Assembly: GCF_005862235.1 (NCBI RefSeq)
Contig: NZ_VCEK01000003.1
Location: 726,079 to 790,078, forward strand
Direction of reading: 5' to 3'
DNA from: Saccharomonospora piscinae
Lineage (GTDB): Bacteria; Actinomycetota; Actinomycetes; Mycobacteriales; Pseudonocardiaceae
DNA length: 64,000 nt
Part shown: positions 9,002-16,210 of the stretch, one piece after another
How positions within the stretch are numbered: position 1 is the first letter of the stretch
How the letters are laid out: every line of letters starts with the position of its first letter
Notes under the pieces: model-generated
Seen by the model: the letters and a program-made list of their open reading frames with translations, nothing else
What the model was told of the DNA's origin: nothing
Database searches by the model: none
Translations under genes and position numbers: made by a program

Positions 9002-10042
9002 TCAGGACCCCGTGGCGGGCGGCCTGCAACGGAGGACGGTGACGGCTCCGGCGAGTTCGAGTTCGCCCGCCGCGTGCGGGACCAGCCAGGTGTCTCCTGT
9101 GGACATCGCCCACGCGGAGCCGTCACCGGAACGCAGCGTGCCCTCGCCCTCAACGACCACGAGGACGGCGAACGACGGGTCGAGCGCCAGCGGCGTGCCC
9201 GGTCGCAGGCGGTCGGCGCGGAAGTAGGGCCGCGCGCCGGGCGCGAGCAGGTCGACCACGGGTTCCGGCGCGGCGGCCGGATGACGCAGCAGGGTGGACA
9301 GGCGCGCCTCGTCCCACGCGGTGCGGTCGAGCGCCCGCAGGGCCGTCTCGAAGCCGAGCCCGAGGTGACCCCTCGCCTCGTCGCCGAGGAAGTCGCGCCA
9401 CTCCAGGGTCAGTGAGAAGTCGGTGGGTTGCTGCAACTCCACCACGAAGACGCCCTCACCGATCGCGTGCGGCAGCCCGGCCGGGATGTGCACGGTGTCG
9501 CCGGGCGACACCGGCACCGCGTTCAGCGCGTCCAGCATCGTCGGTGCGTCCTGCTCGCTCACCCACTCCCGGACGGTCTTCGCGGTCAGCGCCTCGCGGA
9601 ATCCCGCGTACACCGTGGGGTGTTCGCCGGTCGTGCCGATGACGATCCAGGCCTCGGTCTTGCCGAAGTGCGAGTCGAAGTGGTGTCGGGCGAAATCGTT
9701 GTCCGGGTGGAAATGAACGGGCAGTCGCTGCCCCGCGTCGAGCAGTTTGACGAGCAGCGCCGTGGAGGTGCCGAAGGCGTCGACGTGCCCGCGTCCCAGC
9801 CAGCCGACCGGGTCGGCCTCGACGGCGTCGCGCAGCAGGGGCCCGCCGGGTAGGCGGGACAGTCCCTCGGCATCACGGCCGAACAGCGCGGTCGTGGAGG
9901 CCACCCAGTCCTCCGGCCCGAACCGATCGGGGACGCCGGGCTCGTCATTCGCGCCGCGCAGGGCGGCGATGGCCGCGCCGCCCCGGTAGAACTGCGCGGG
10001 CTGGTTCGCGGGCAGGCACAGGGGGACCGACGGTGCGCTCAT
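9002..10042 (-). CDS. Class I mannose-6-phosphate isomerase-like protein
   Basis: Cupin-fold sugar-phosphate isomerase homologue of 346 residues, expected to interconvert mannose-6-phosphate and fructose-6-phosphate. Zinc-site motifs are present: LPVHFHPD (two His), KTEAW, and IPAGLPHAIGEG with the third His. The C-terminal half is a second cupin (VVEGEGTLRSG, GDTWLVPHAAGELEL). The protein is shorter than the ~400-residue ManA typical of actinobacteria and starts differently, so it may be a paralogue with another sugar substrate. It is divergent from the ABC exporter genes, separated by 104 bp. Confidence 0.85.
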   Translation of the reverse strand: MSAPSVPLCLPANQPAQFYRGGAAIAALRGANDEPGVPDRFGPEDWVASTTALFGRDAEGLSRLPGGPLLRDAVEADPVGWLGRGHVDAFGTSTALLVKLLDAGQRLPVHFHPDNDFARHHFDSHFGKTEAWIVIGTTGEHPTVYAGFREALTAKTVREWVSEQDAPTMLDALNAVPVSPGDTVHIPAGLPHAIGEGVFVVELQQPTDFSLTLEWRDFLGDEARGHLGLGFETALRALDRTAWDEARLSTLLRHPAAAPEPVVDLLAPGARPYFRADRLRPGTPLALDPSFAVLVVVEGEGTLRSGDGSAWAMSTGDTWLVPHAAGELELAGAVTVLRCRPPATGS

Positions 10043-10146
10043 GGCCGCGCAATGTACCGGGTCACATGGCGGTTGGTCGCGCTTACGATTCGGTCACTTC
10101 ACCGAAACGCGAGCGCGGCGGTGAACGTCCTCAGTAGTGTGTCGTC

Positions 10147-11058
10147 ATGTCCCCACCCTCCCCTGCTCTCGCCGTGTCCGGCGTCCGCAAGCACTACGGC
10201 GACGTGCGCGCGGTCGACGGCGTGAGCTTCGACGTCGCCGAAGGTGAGTTCGTCGGCATTCTCGGCCCGAACGGCGCGGGAAAGACCACGACGTTGGAGA
10301 TCGCGGAAGGGCTGCAGGAGCCGGACGACGGCATGGTCCGGGTGTTCGGGACGTCGCCGTGGCCGCGCGATCCGGCGCTGCTGCCGCGCATCGGTGTGCA
10401 GTTGCAGGCGTCGTCGTTCTTCGACCGGCTCACGGCACGGGAGCAGGTGACGACGTTCGCGGCGCTCTACGGGGTCGGGCAGGCCCGCGCCGACGAGATG
10501 CTGGAGCTGGTGGGGCTCGCGGACAAGGCCGACGCGCCGGAGAAGAAGCTCTCCGGCGGGCAGCGGCAACGGTTGTCGATCGCGTGTGCGCTCGTCCACG
10601 ACCCCGATCTCGTGTTCCTGGACGAGCCGACGGCGGCGCTCGACCCGCAGGCCCGCCGCAACCTCTGGGACGTGCTCCGCGAGATCAAGAGCCGGGGTAA
10701 GACCATCGTCTACACCACCCACTACCTCGACGAGGCCGAGGTCCTGTGCGACCGGGTGGCGATCATGGATCATGGCCGCATCCTCGCGATGGACGCGCCG
10801 GCCAGGCTGGTGCGCGGCCTCGAGGCGGCCACCCACGTCACGCTCGACACCGCCGTGCTGTCTCTCCAGACGGCGAAGTCGTTGCCCGGCGCCGACGGGG
10901 CCGAGACCGACGGCGTCACGGTGACGATCACGACGCGCACTCCCGCGCCGTTGCTCGCCGCGCTCGCCGAGCGTGATGCCGTGGCCGGACTGACAGTGCG
11001 TACGGCAACGCTGGAGGATGTCTTCCTCCACCTGACCGGCAGGGAGTACCGCGCGTGA
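10147..11058 (+). CDS. ABC exporter ATP-binding protein
   Basis: ATPase subunit of an ABC-2 exporter, 303 residues. It has Walker A GPNGAGKTTT, Q-loop around VQLQASSF, signature LSGGQRQRL, Walker B DLVFLDEPTAALD and the switch His in VYTTHYLDEAE. The C-terminal 90 residues form the small extra domain typical of DrrA/CcmA-type ATPases. Its stop overlaps the GTG of the permease gene (GTGA at 11055-11058), so the two are translationally coupled. The substrate cannot be told; such pairs export drugs, lipids or peptides. Confidence 0.93.
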   Translation: MSPPSPALAVSGVRKHYGDVRAVDGVSFDVAEGEFVGILGPNGAGKTTTLEIAEGLQEPDDGMVRVFGTSPWPRDPALLPRIGVQLQASSFFDRLTAREQVTTFAALYGVGQARADEMLELVGLADKADAPEKKLSGGQRQRLSIACALVHDPDLVFLDEPTAALDPQARRNLWDVLREIKSRGKTIVYTTHYLDEAEVLCDRVAIMDHGRILAMDAPARLVRGLEAATHVTLDTAVLSLQTAKSLPGADGAETDGVTVTITTRTPAPLLAALAERDAVAGLTVRTATLEDVFLHLTGREYRA

Positions 11059-12182
11059 CCGCCACCGACCAGACGTCGACCGACCGTCCGGCATCGAGCG
11101 CGCGTGGGCGTGGTCGTGGGCGCCGCGACGGTGCCGCGACGACGCCGTTTCGTGCGCTGTCGGTCGCGATGCTCAAGAGCGTGGTGCGCGAGAAGGTCAC
11201 GCTGTTCTTCGCGTTCCTGTTCCCCCTGATGTTCCTGGTGATCTTCGGCCTGCTGTTCGGCGACCGGACGGCCGCCCAGCCCGAGATCGGTGTCGTGGGC
11301 GACGGGCCCGTCATCGCGGCGCTGGAGGAGTCGCAGGCGATGGAGCTGGTGCGCGTCGAGGACGCGGACCGGGCGGAGCAGCAGGTGCGCGAGGGTGAGC
11401 TGCCCGCCTACGTCTCGCAGGACGGCGACACGGTCCAGGTGCGCTTCAGCGCGGGTGAGCAGGACAGTGCCAGCACGGTCGTCGGCATCGTCGATGGAAT
11501 CGTCAACCGGGTCAACATCGCCGAGACGGGGCAGCAACCGCGCTTCGCGCTGGACGCGCAGCAGGTCGAGGACGCCTCACTCGAACCGATCCAGTACATG
11601 GCGCCGGGCATCATGACGTGGGCGGTGGCGATGGGTGCCGTCTTCGGTGCCGCGATCACGCTGGTGAACTGGCGTCGCAACCAGGTCCTGCGCAGGTTGC
11701 GGCTGGCGCCGGTCCGGCCCACGACCGTGCTCAACTCCCGGCTGTTCGTGACACTCGGGATGGCGGCGGCCCAGGCACTAATCTTCGTCGCGGTGGCCTC
11801 GCTGCCGGTCTTCGGGCTGCAACTCACGGGTCAGTGGTGGCTCGCGATCCCGTTGCTGTTGATGGGAACCCTGTCGTTCTTCGCGATCGGCATGCTCGTC
11901 GGGGCGTGGTGCCGCACCGAGGAGTCGGCGAGCACGGTGAGCAACGTGGTGACCCTGCCGATGGCATTCCTCTCGGGCGCGTTCTTCCCCATGGACCTCG
12001 CTCCGTCGTGGTTGCAGCAGGTCTCGTTCGTGCTGCCGATGCGCCATCTCAACGACGGCATGCTGGCGGTGATGGTGCGCGGTCAGGGCGTGGAGGCGCT
12101 GGTCGTGCCCATGCTGGTGCTGCTCGGTTTCACCGTCGTGGTCGGAGCCCTGGCGGCGAAGCTGTTCCGCTGGGAACCGTAG
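11055..12182 (+). CDS. ABC-2 type exporter permease
   Basis: Membrane partner of the preceding ATPase, 375 residues. After a 35-residue polar basic cytoplasmic tail there is a first membrane helix (LFFAFLFPLMFLVIFGLLFG), then a large extracytoplasmic loop of about 125 residues, then five more helices. The C-terminal PMAFLSGAFFPMDLAPSWL is the hallmark of ABC-2 permeases with a YhgE/NatB-like layout. It starts inside the stop of the ATPase gene. A half-size permease of this kind would dimerise. Confidence 0.9.
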   Translation: MTATDQTSTDRPASSARGRGRGRRDGAATTPFRALSVAMLKSVVREKVTLFFAFLFPLMFLVIFGLLFGDRTAAQPEIGVVGDGPVIAALEESQAMELVRVEDADRAEQQVREGELPAYVSQDGDTVQVRFSAGEQDSASTVVGIVDGIVNRVNIAETGQQPRFALDAQQVEDASLEPIQYMAPGIMTWAVAMGAVFGAAITLVNWRRNQVLRRLRLAPVRPTTVLNSRLFVTLGMAAAQALIFVAVASLPVFGLQLTGQWWLAIPLLLMGTLSFFAIGMLVGAWCRTEESASTVSNVVTLPMAFLSGAFFPMDLAPSWLQQVSFVLPMRHLNDGMLAVMVRGQGVEALVVPMLVLLGFTVVVGALAAKLFRWEP

Positions 12183-12359
12183 CGGCGAGCGGCTATGACC
12201 CGGCGCGCGCCGGTGACCTGCGCGGACGGCCCCGGTCCTCCGGTGACCGGCATCACGGCTCACACTGGTACCACGACGTCCGACAGCGTGGTTGACGTGG
12301 TTGGTGAGTACTGTGCGACCGCCGCGGGCCGTGGCGGTCGGCTATCCAGGGAGGATTCC

Positions 12360-12722
12360 GTGTCGAACAAGGCTGCCGTCTTGTTCCGTGTCGTCGCGAT
12401 CGCCGAGGCCTTCTCGTGGACGGGGCTGCTGGTCGGCATGTTCCTGAAGTACGTCGTGGAGCTCGGCGAGGGCGGGGTGCCGGTGCTGGGCATGGTGCAC
12501 GGCGTCCTGTTCGTCGTCTACCTCGTCACGACGCTGGCCGTCGCCCGCCCACTGGGTTGGGGATTCGGCACGGTGGTGACGGCGCTGCTCGCCGCGATCC
12601 CGCCGCTGGCGACCTGGTGGTTCGAGAAGTGGGCGCTGCGCCGGGGCAAGCTCGACGGCCCCGAGCGGCTGCGCCACGGCGGTACTGGGCTGTTCGCGCG
12701 CGAGGCCGTCGCGAACGTCTGA
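12360..12722 (+). CDS. DUF3817 integral membrane protein
   Basis: A 120-residue protein of the DUF3817 family, widespread in actinobacteria and without known function. Three or four hydrophobic segments are visible: AAVLFRVVAIAEAFSWTG, VLGMVHGVLFVVYLVTTL and the stretch before the family-typical PPLATWWFEKWA. GTG 12360 lies 5 nt after AGGGAGG (12348-12354). The frame is open further upstream to 12195, but that part is not membrane-like and reads as noncoding. It is convergent with a MarR gene 12 bp away. Confidence 0.87.
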   Translation: MSNKAAVLFRVVAIAEAFSWTGLLVGMFLKYVVELGEGGVPVLGMVHGVLFVVYLVTTLAVARPLGWGFGTVVTALLAAIPPLATWWFEKWALRRGKLDGPERLRHGGTGLFAREAVANV

Positions 12723-12734
12723 CGGCGGTGCTCG

Positions 12735-13235
12735 TCAGTCGGTGAAGTCCCCTGCCGCCCTGCGCACCTTCGTCAGCAGGTCGGTGAGCTGTTCCGTCTG
12801 CCGCCGGGTGAGCCCGGTGAGGCCGAAATCGATCCGGTTGACGGCGTCGGTGGCCACCTCGCGGCGGGCCCTGCCCTCGTCGGTGATCTCGACGAGGGTC
12901 GTCCTGCGGTCGGTCGGGTGCGGCAGGCGCTTGACGAGCCCGTCCTTCTCCAACCGGTCCACGATGTTGGTGACGCTCGTGGGGTGTAGCTGAAGCCGCT
13001 CACCCATGACTCGCATCGGCAGCCTGCAGTGGCGGGAGAACGTCAGCAGGGTGAGCGCCTCGAACCGCGCGAACGTGAGGCCGTGCGGCTTGAGCGCGGC
13101 GTCGACGGCGGACTGAATGATCTGCTGGACCCGCATGAGTCCCGTCACGGCCGACATGGTCGTGGAGGGCCCGATACGCTCCTCCCACAATTGCGCGGCG
13201 CGCGCGATCGGGTCGAACGGCAACGGATCCCTCAT
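12735..13235 (-). CDS. MarR-family transcriptional regulator
   Basis: A 166-residue winged-helix regulator. Core elements are RFEALTLLTFSRHCRLPM, the recognition helix LQLHPTSVTNIVDRLEKDGLV, and the wing PHPTDRRTTLVEITDEG, a near-consensus MarR wing. The N-terminal 30 residues precede the dimer helices. It is divergent from the thiamine-binding gene, 68 bp apart, so it could control that promoter, though no operator was recognised. The ligand is unknown. Confidence 0.9.
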   Translation of the reverse strand: MRDPLPFDPIARAAQLWEERIGPSTTMSAVTGLMRVQQIIQSAVDAALKPHGLTFARFEALTLLTFSRHCRLPMRVMGERLQLHPTSVTNIVDRLEKDGLVKRLPHPTDRRTTLVEITDEGRARREVATDAVNRIDFGLTGLTRRQTEQLTDLLTKVRRAAGDFTD

Positions 13236-13303
13236 GGGCCTCGAAGTTAGCAGTGCCGTTCGGCAGGCTGGGGGCGGGGAGCCGACAGTGAGGAGGCAGG
13301 TCG

Positions 13304-13621
13304 ATGATCGTGGCGTTCAGCGTGAGCCCGGCCGGCGGTGGTGACCCCGCCGACGGCGCCGACGGCGGGGTGAGCGAGGCGGTGGCCCGTGCGGTCCGGG
13401 TGGTGCGGGAGTCGGGGCTGCCCCACGAGACCAATGCGATGTTCACCAATGTCGAGGGCGAGTGGGACGAGGTGATGGACGTCGTGAAACGCGCCGTGGA
13501 GGCGGCGGGCGAGGGCTCGCCGAGGGTGAGCCTGGTGCTCAAGGCGGACATCCGGCCCGGGTACGAGGGGCAGCTGAGCGCGAAGGTGGAGCGGGTGGAG
13601 CGGCGCCTGTCCGGCGACTGA
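13304..13621 (+). CDS. Thiamine-binding protein (MTH1187/YkoF family)
   Basis: A 105-residue ferredoxin-like fold protein of the MTH1187 family. Visible features are the first strand MIVAFSVSP, TNAMFTNVEGEWDEVMDVVKRA, and the second strand RVSLVLKADIRPG. Family members bind thiamine or related molecules and usually occur as oligomers; no transporter genes lie beside it. Its last 40 codons and 11 bp beyond the stop (13499-13632) recur perfectly at 14955-15088, on the far side of a deaminase-immunity cassette. The complete reading frame is this upstream copy. Confidence 0.87.
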   Translation: MIVAFSVSPAGGGDPADGADGGVSEAVARAVRVVRESGLPHETNAMFTNVEGEWDEVMDVVKRAVEAAGEGSPRVSLVLKADIRPGYEGQLSAKVERVERRLSGD

Positions 13622-13632
13622 GCCCGTGCTCG
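13499..13632 (+). repeat. 134-bp direct repeat, left copy
   Basis: Left copy of a perfect 134-bp direct repeat. It covers the last 40 codons of the thiamine-binding gene, its stop and 11 bp beyond. Bases on both sides (13498, 13633) differ from the right copy, so these are the true borders. The right copy is 1456 bp downstream. Confidence 0.97.
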
Positions 13633-13772
13633 CAGACGGGGCGGCCGTGGGGCGAACCGACGCTCGAGTCGGCCCACGACGCCGCCACGACGGCCGACGA
13701 ACACTGGAGACCGGATCTTGGGCGTCCGCCCAGGAACGGCACGAGCACTGGACACTGAATGCCTGACCACGC

Positions 13773-14504
13773 ATGTCCGCCATAGAGCACCTGGCCAAAG
13801 CACTCGGCGACGTGCTGGCCAGACTCGGCGAAGCAACCCAACATCTTGAAACGGCCCGGGTGACCGTCCAGGAAAGCCGCGCCAATCTGGCGGTGCTGGA
13901 CGGAACCAGCGATGGCGAGGCGCAACGGGCCCTGGCGCAGCATGGCATGGTCCCCGATCAGGTCGAGCAGGTACAGGGTTTGCTTGATCGCTGCGCTGAG
14001 CAGGTCAGGACTTACGGGCTCAGCGTCGGGGCGATCTCCGCGCCCGCCTCACGTACTCGCCCCCGGTACCCGGCCGCTGAACCGGACAGCCATGCACGTT
14101 CGGTTCCGCCTCGACCCCCGCGCCCAGGAAAAACACACGGACGGTGGATAGACGGCGATGGCAACGCCGTGGTCCTGGAGAGCGGACGAGGCGGCGAATA
14201 CTACGCAGCGACCCGCACCCGAGCCGTGAATCTGGGGCTTGCCAGAGGCATTCCGCACGCCGAGCCGGCGATCGCCCGCCATGTCGAAACACAGTTCGTT
14301 TCACGCATGATCGATCAGGACCTCCCCCATGCCGAAATCGAGATCAACAGACCGGTATGCGGGACTACCCCGAAGGATCGGCAGTGGATGGAGACGTGCC
14401 ACAGACAGCTACCACGGTTCCTCCCTGCGGGGTGGACACTGACAGTCAAAGACGGGACAAGTCCCACAGGCAGGACCTACGTCGGGCGAGAGGTCGAGGA
14501 ATGA
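13773..14504 (+). CDS. DddA-like (SCP1.201 family) nucleic-acid deaminase toxin
   Basis: 243 residues in three parts. Residues 1-88 are helical and amphipathic, the N-terminal module usual in short actinobacterial SCP1.201 proteins. Residues 89-118 are a Pro/Arg-rich linker. Residues 119-243 are the deaminase domain, entering at GKTHGRWIDGDG. The zinc centre reads His170-Val-Glu172 (ARHVETQF), then Cys196 (NRPVCG) and Cys209 (METCHRQLPRFLPAG). Family members, including DddA, deaminate cytosine in DNA and are delivered as antibacterial toxins; the substrate here is inferred. Cys-x12-Cys is wider than the PCxxC of DddA. There is no signal peptide, and no ESX or T6SS gene nearby. ATG 13773 has no clear ribosome site. 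The stop overlaps the Imm1 start (ATGA). Confidence 0.85.
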   Translation: MSAIEHLAKALGDVLARLGEATQHLETARVTVQESRANLAVLDGTSDGEAQRALAQHGMVPDQVEQVQGLLDRCAEQVRTYGLSVGAISAPASRTRPRYPAAEPDSHARSVPPRPPRPGKTHGRWIDGDGNAVVLESGRGGEYYAATRTRAVNLGLARGIPHAEPAIARHVETQFVSRMIDQDLPHAEIEINRPVCGTTPKDRQWMETCHRQLPRFLPAGWTLTVKDGTSPTGRTYVGREVEE

Positions 14505-14920
14505 GCATCACCGCGGGCTGGGCCGTGATCCGCGAGGACGGCAGCTATGAGGGAATGAACGCGACTCTCGAAACGCCGGAGGACGTGGTGGCGTTCGTCC
14601 AACGGGTTGCGGCTGCGGATCCCTACGCCGACTCCATCCGCGTAGTCCACAACGACCGCCCGTTCTGGGATGCCGAGCAGGGCTTCACCGATCACGACGT
14701 GTTCGCCGCCATCGTCGACGGGTTCGGCTACCTCAGCCACCAGGACTCGGACCACGCAAAGGCTTACCCGCTCGGCGATCCGGAAGCGGCCGGATGTGAG
14801 TTCGACGACGAGGAGTTCCCCGCAGGGTCGGGGCTGGTTCTGGAACAGTTCACGGCAGCGCTCGTCGAGTTCCTTCGCACCACGAAACGGCCCACCAACA
14901 TCGAGTGGACGGCTCGGTGA
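14501..14920 (+). CDS. Imm1-family immunity protein
   Basis: A 139-residue acidic protein that overlaps the deaminase stop by 4 bp (ATGA at 14501-14504), so the two are co-translated. It reads as the Imm1 family: GWAVIREDGSYEG at the start, a central RVVHNDRPFWDAEQG segment, then a hydrophobic GSGLVLEQFTAALVEFL near the end. Imm1 proteins are the usual cognate antidotes of SCP1.201-type deaminases in actinobacteria, which supports both calls. The expected role is to bind and block the deaminase in the producing cell. Confidence 0.83.
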   Translation: MSITAGWAVIREDGSYEGMNATLETPEDVVAFVQRVAAADPYADSIRVVHNDRPFWDAEQGFTDHDVFAAIVDGFGYLSHQDSDHAKAYPLGDPEAAGCEFDDEEFPAGSGLVLEQFTAALVEFLRTTKRPTNIEWTAR

Positions 14921-14928
14921 CTCGTCGA

Positions 14929-15077
14929 TGACCGCCGCTCCTGTGCGGTGGCGAGAGGCGGCGGGCGAGGGCTCGCCGAGGGTGAGCCTGGTGCTCAAGG
15001 CGGACATCCGGCCCGGGTACGAGGGGCAGCTGAGCGCGAAGGTGGAGCGGGTGGAGCGGCGCCTGTCCGGCGACTGA
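14929..15077 (+). pseudogene. Duplicated 3' fragment of the thiamine-binding gene
   Basis: The last 40 codons of the thiamine-binding gene reappear here, identical at base level, and end at the same TGA (15075-15077). The upstream part of the gene is missing; instead an ATG at 14929 in the cassette DNA runs in frame into the fragment, which could give a 49-residue peptide with nine new residues at the front. No ribosome site is seen. It is most simply an insertion scar. If translated, it would be only half of the ferredoxin-like fold. Confidence 0.8.
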
Positions 15078-15088
15078 GCCCGTGCTCG
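14955..15088 (+). repeat. 134-bp direct repeat, right copy
   Basis: Right copy, identical over 134 bp to 13499-13632. Zero mismatches imply either recent duplication or gene conversion. It lies 80 bp upstream of the YbbN-like gene. Confidence 0.97.
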
Positions 15089-15168
15089 TCGGCGCCCTCG
15101 GTCGTGGGGTGCGCGACAGGCCCTGGACCAGCCATGACGCCGTGAGCAGTCCATGCCAGGATGGAAAC

Positions 15169-16128
15169 GTGACACAGCCACGCGGATCAGGAAACAACTC
15201 ACCAGCGGCCTCCGCCGCGCTCTCCGGGGCCGTCGACCTCTCGGCCGTGAAGGCGCGGGCCGAAGCGGCGGCACGACCTCCCGCCTCGGGCGGCCCGGGT
15301 GGACAGCAGGCAGGCGGCGCGGCCAACGGGGCCGTCATCGATGTGACCGAGGACACGTTCCAGGCCGAGGTCGTGGAGCGGTCGCTGCGGCAGCTGGTCG
15401 TCGTGGATCTGTGGGCCGAATGGTGCGGCCCGTGCAAGCAGCTCAGCCCGGTGCTCGAACGGCTCGCGAGCGAGAGCGGCGGTTCGTGGGTGCTCGCGAA
15501 GGTGGACGTCGACGCCAACCCGCGCATCTCGCAGCTTTTCGGTGTCCAGTCGATCCCGACGGTCGTCGCTATCGCGGGTGGCCAGCCCGTCGACGCGTTC
15601 TCCGGAGCACTGCCGGAAAATCAGATCCGGCAGTGGCTGACCCAGCTGCTCGACGCGTTGAAGGACAAGCTCCCCGGCGCACCGGCGCCGCAGGAGAGCG
15701 AGGAGGTCGAGGAGCCCGACGATCCTCGGTTCACCGAGGCGGAGGACGCGTTCGAGCAGGGCGACTTCGCCGCCGCGGCGGCTGCCTACCAGCGCATTCT
15801 CGACAGCGAGCCGGGCAACGAGCAGGCGAAGGCCGCGCTGGTGCAGGTGCGCTTCGCCGAGCGGGCCGCCCGCACCGACCCTTCGGCGGTGGCGAGGGCC
15901 GACGCGGACCCGGATGACCTCGACGCCGCACTGGCGGCGGCCGACGCCGAGGTGGCCGACGGTGACGTGGAGCGCGGTTTCACCAGGCTCGTGTCCGCGA
16001 TCCGTCGTACCGCCGGGACCGACCGCGACCGGGTGCGGGAACACCTGGTGGGGCTGTTCGACCTGTTCGACCCCGCCGACGAGCGGGTCGCCAAGGCCCG
16101 GCGCGACCTCGCCAGCGCGCTGTTCTGA
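15169..16128 (+). CDS. Thioredoxin-like protein with TPR region (YbbN/CnoX-like co-chaperone)
   Basis: A 319-residue cytoplasmic protein. Residues 1-55 are a polar, Ala/Gly-rich leader. Residues 56-165 are a thioredoxin fold with the full active site WCGPCK (Cys86, Cys89) and the cis-proline in QSIPTVV. Residues 175-319 are tetratricopeptide-like helices ([20 protein letters not shown]). The order matches YbbN/CnoX, a holdase that hands clients to chaperones; E. coli YbbN lacks the second Cys, so this version could be redox-active. GTG 15169 is chosen with CAGGA (15157-15161) 7 nt upstream. The gene now follows the right 134-bp repeat, so its original promoter may have been split from it. Confidence 0.88.
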   Translation: MTQPRGSGNNSPAASAALSGAVDLSAVKARAEAAARPPASGGPGGQQAGGAANGAVIDVTEDTFQAEVVERSLRQLVVVDLWAEWCGPCKQLSPVLERLASESGGSWVLAKVDVDANPRISQLFGVQSIPTVVAIAGGQPVDAFSGALPENQIRQWLTQLLDALKDKLPGAPAPQESEEVEEPDDPRFTEAEDAFEQGDFAAAAAAYQRILDSEPGNEQAKAALVQVRFAERAARTDPSAVARADADPDDLDAALAAADAEVADGDVERGFTRLVSAIRRTAGTDRDRVREHLVGLFDLFDPADERVAKARRDLASALF

Positions 16129-16156
16129 GCGTTCTGAGCGTTCTGAGCGTTCTGAG
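16122..16156 (+). repeat. 9-bp tandem repeat across the stop codon of the YbbN-like gene
   Basis: GTTCTGAGC is repeated three times, followed by an 8-bp partial copy. The gene's own stop TGA lies in the first copy, and each further copy supplies another TGA in the same frame because the unit is 9 bp. Slipped-strand expansion therefore leaves the protein end unchanged. Confidence 0.9.
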
Positions 16157-16166
16157 TCGTGCGGAG

Positions 16167-16208
16167 GCCGTGGCCCGGCGGTGCTCACCGCAGCCGTCGG
16201 GCCACGGC
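16167..16208. terminator. Hairpin between convergent genes
   Basis: Perfect 11-bp stem GCCGTGGCCCG (16167-16177) with CGGGCCACGGC (16198-16208) and a 20-nt loop, in the gap between the YbbN-like gene and the convergent metallopeptidase. There is no T-run, as is common in actinobacteria. It probably acts in both directions. Confidence 0.65.
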
Positions 16209-16210
16209 AC

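Larger units (their letters stand above)
13633..14954 (+). mobile_element. Inserted toxin-immunity cassette bounded by 134-bp direct repeats
   Basis: The 1322 bp between the repeats hold only the deaminase and Imm1 genes. Together with one repeat the unit is 1456 bp. The ancestral order was probably thiamine-binding gene then the YbbN-like gene; a circular 1456-bp molecule entering by a single crossover in the 134-bp homology would give exactly this layout, with the host gene left intact upstream. No integrase, transposase or terminal inverted repeat is present, so this is not a classical IS. The coding style is somewhat less GC-rich than the neighbours, which fits transfer. Confidence 0.6.

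Noticed and set aside
13633-13772. Attachment site or inverted repeats of a transposon at the cassette edge
   Set aside because: No inverted repeats, tRNA end or recombinase gene were found; only the direct repeats are convincing.
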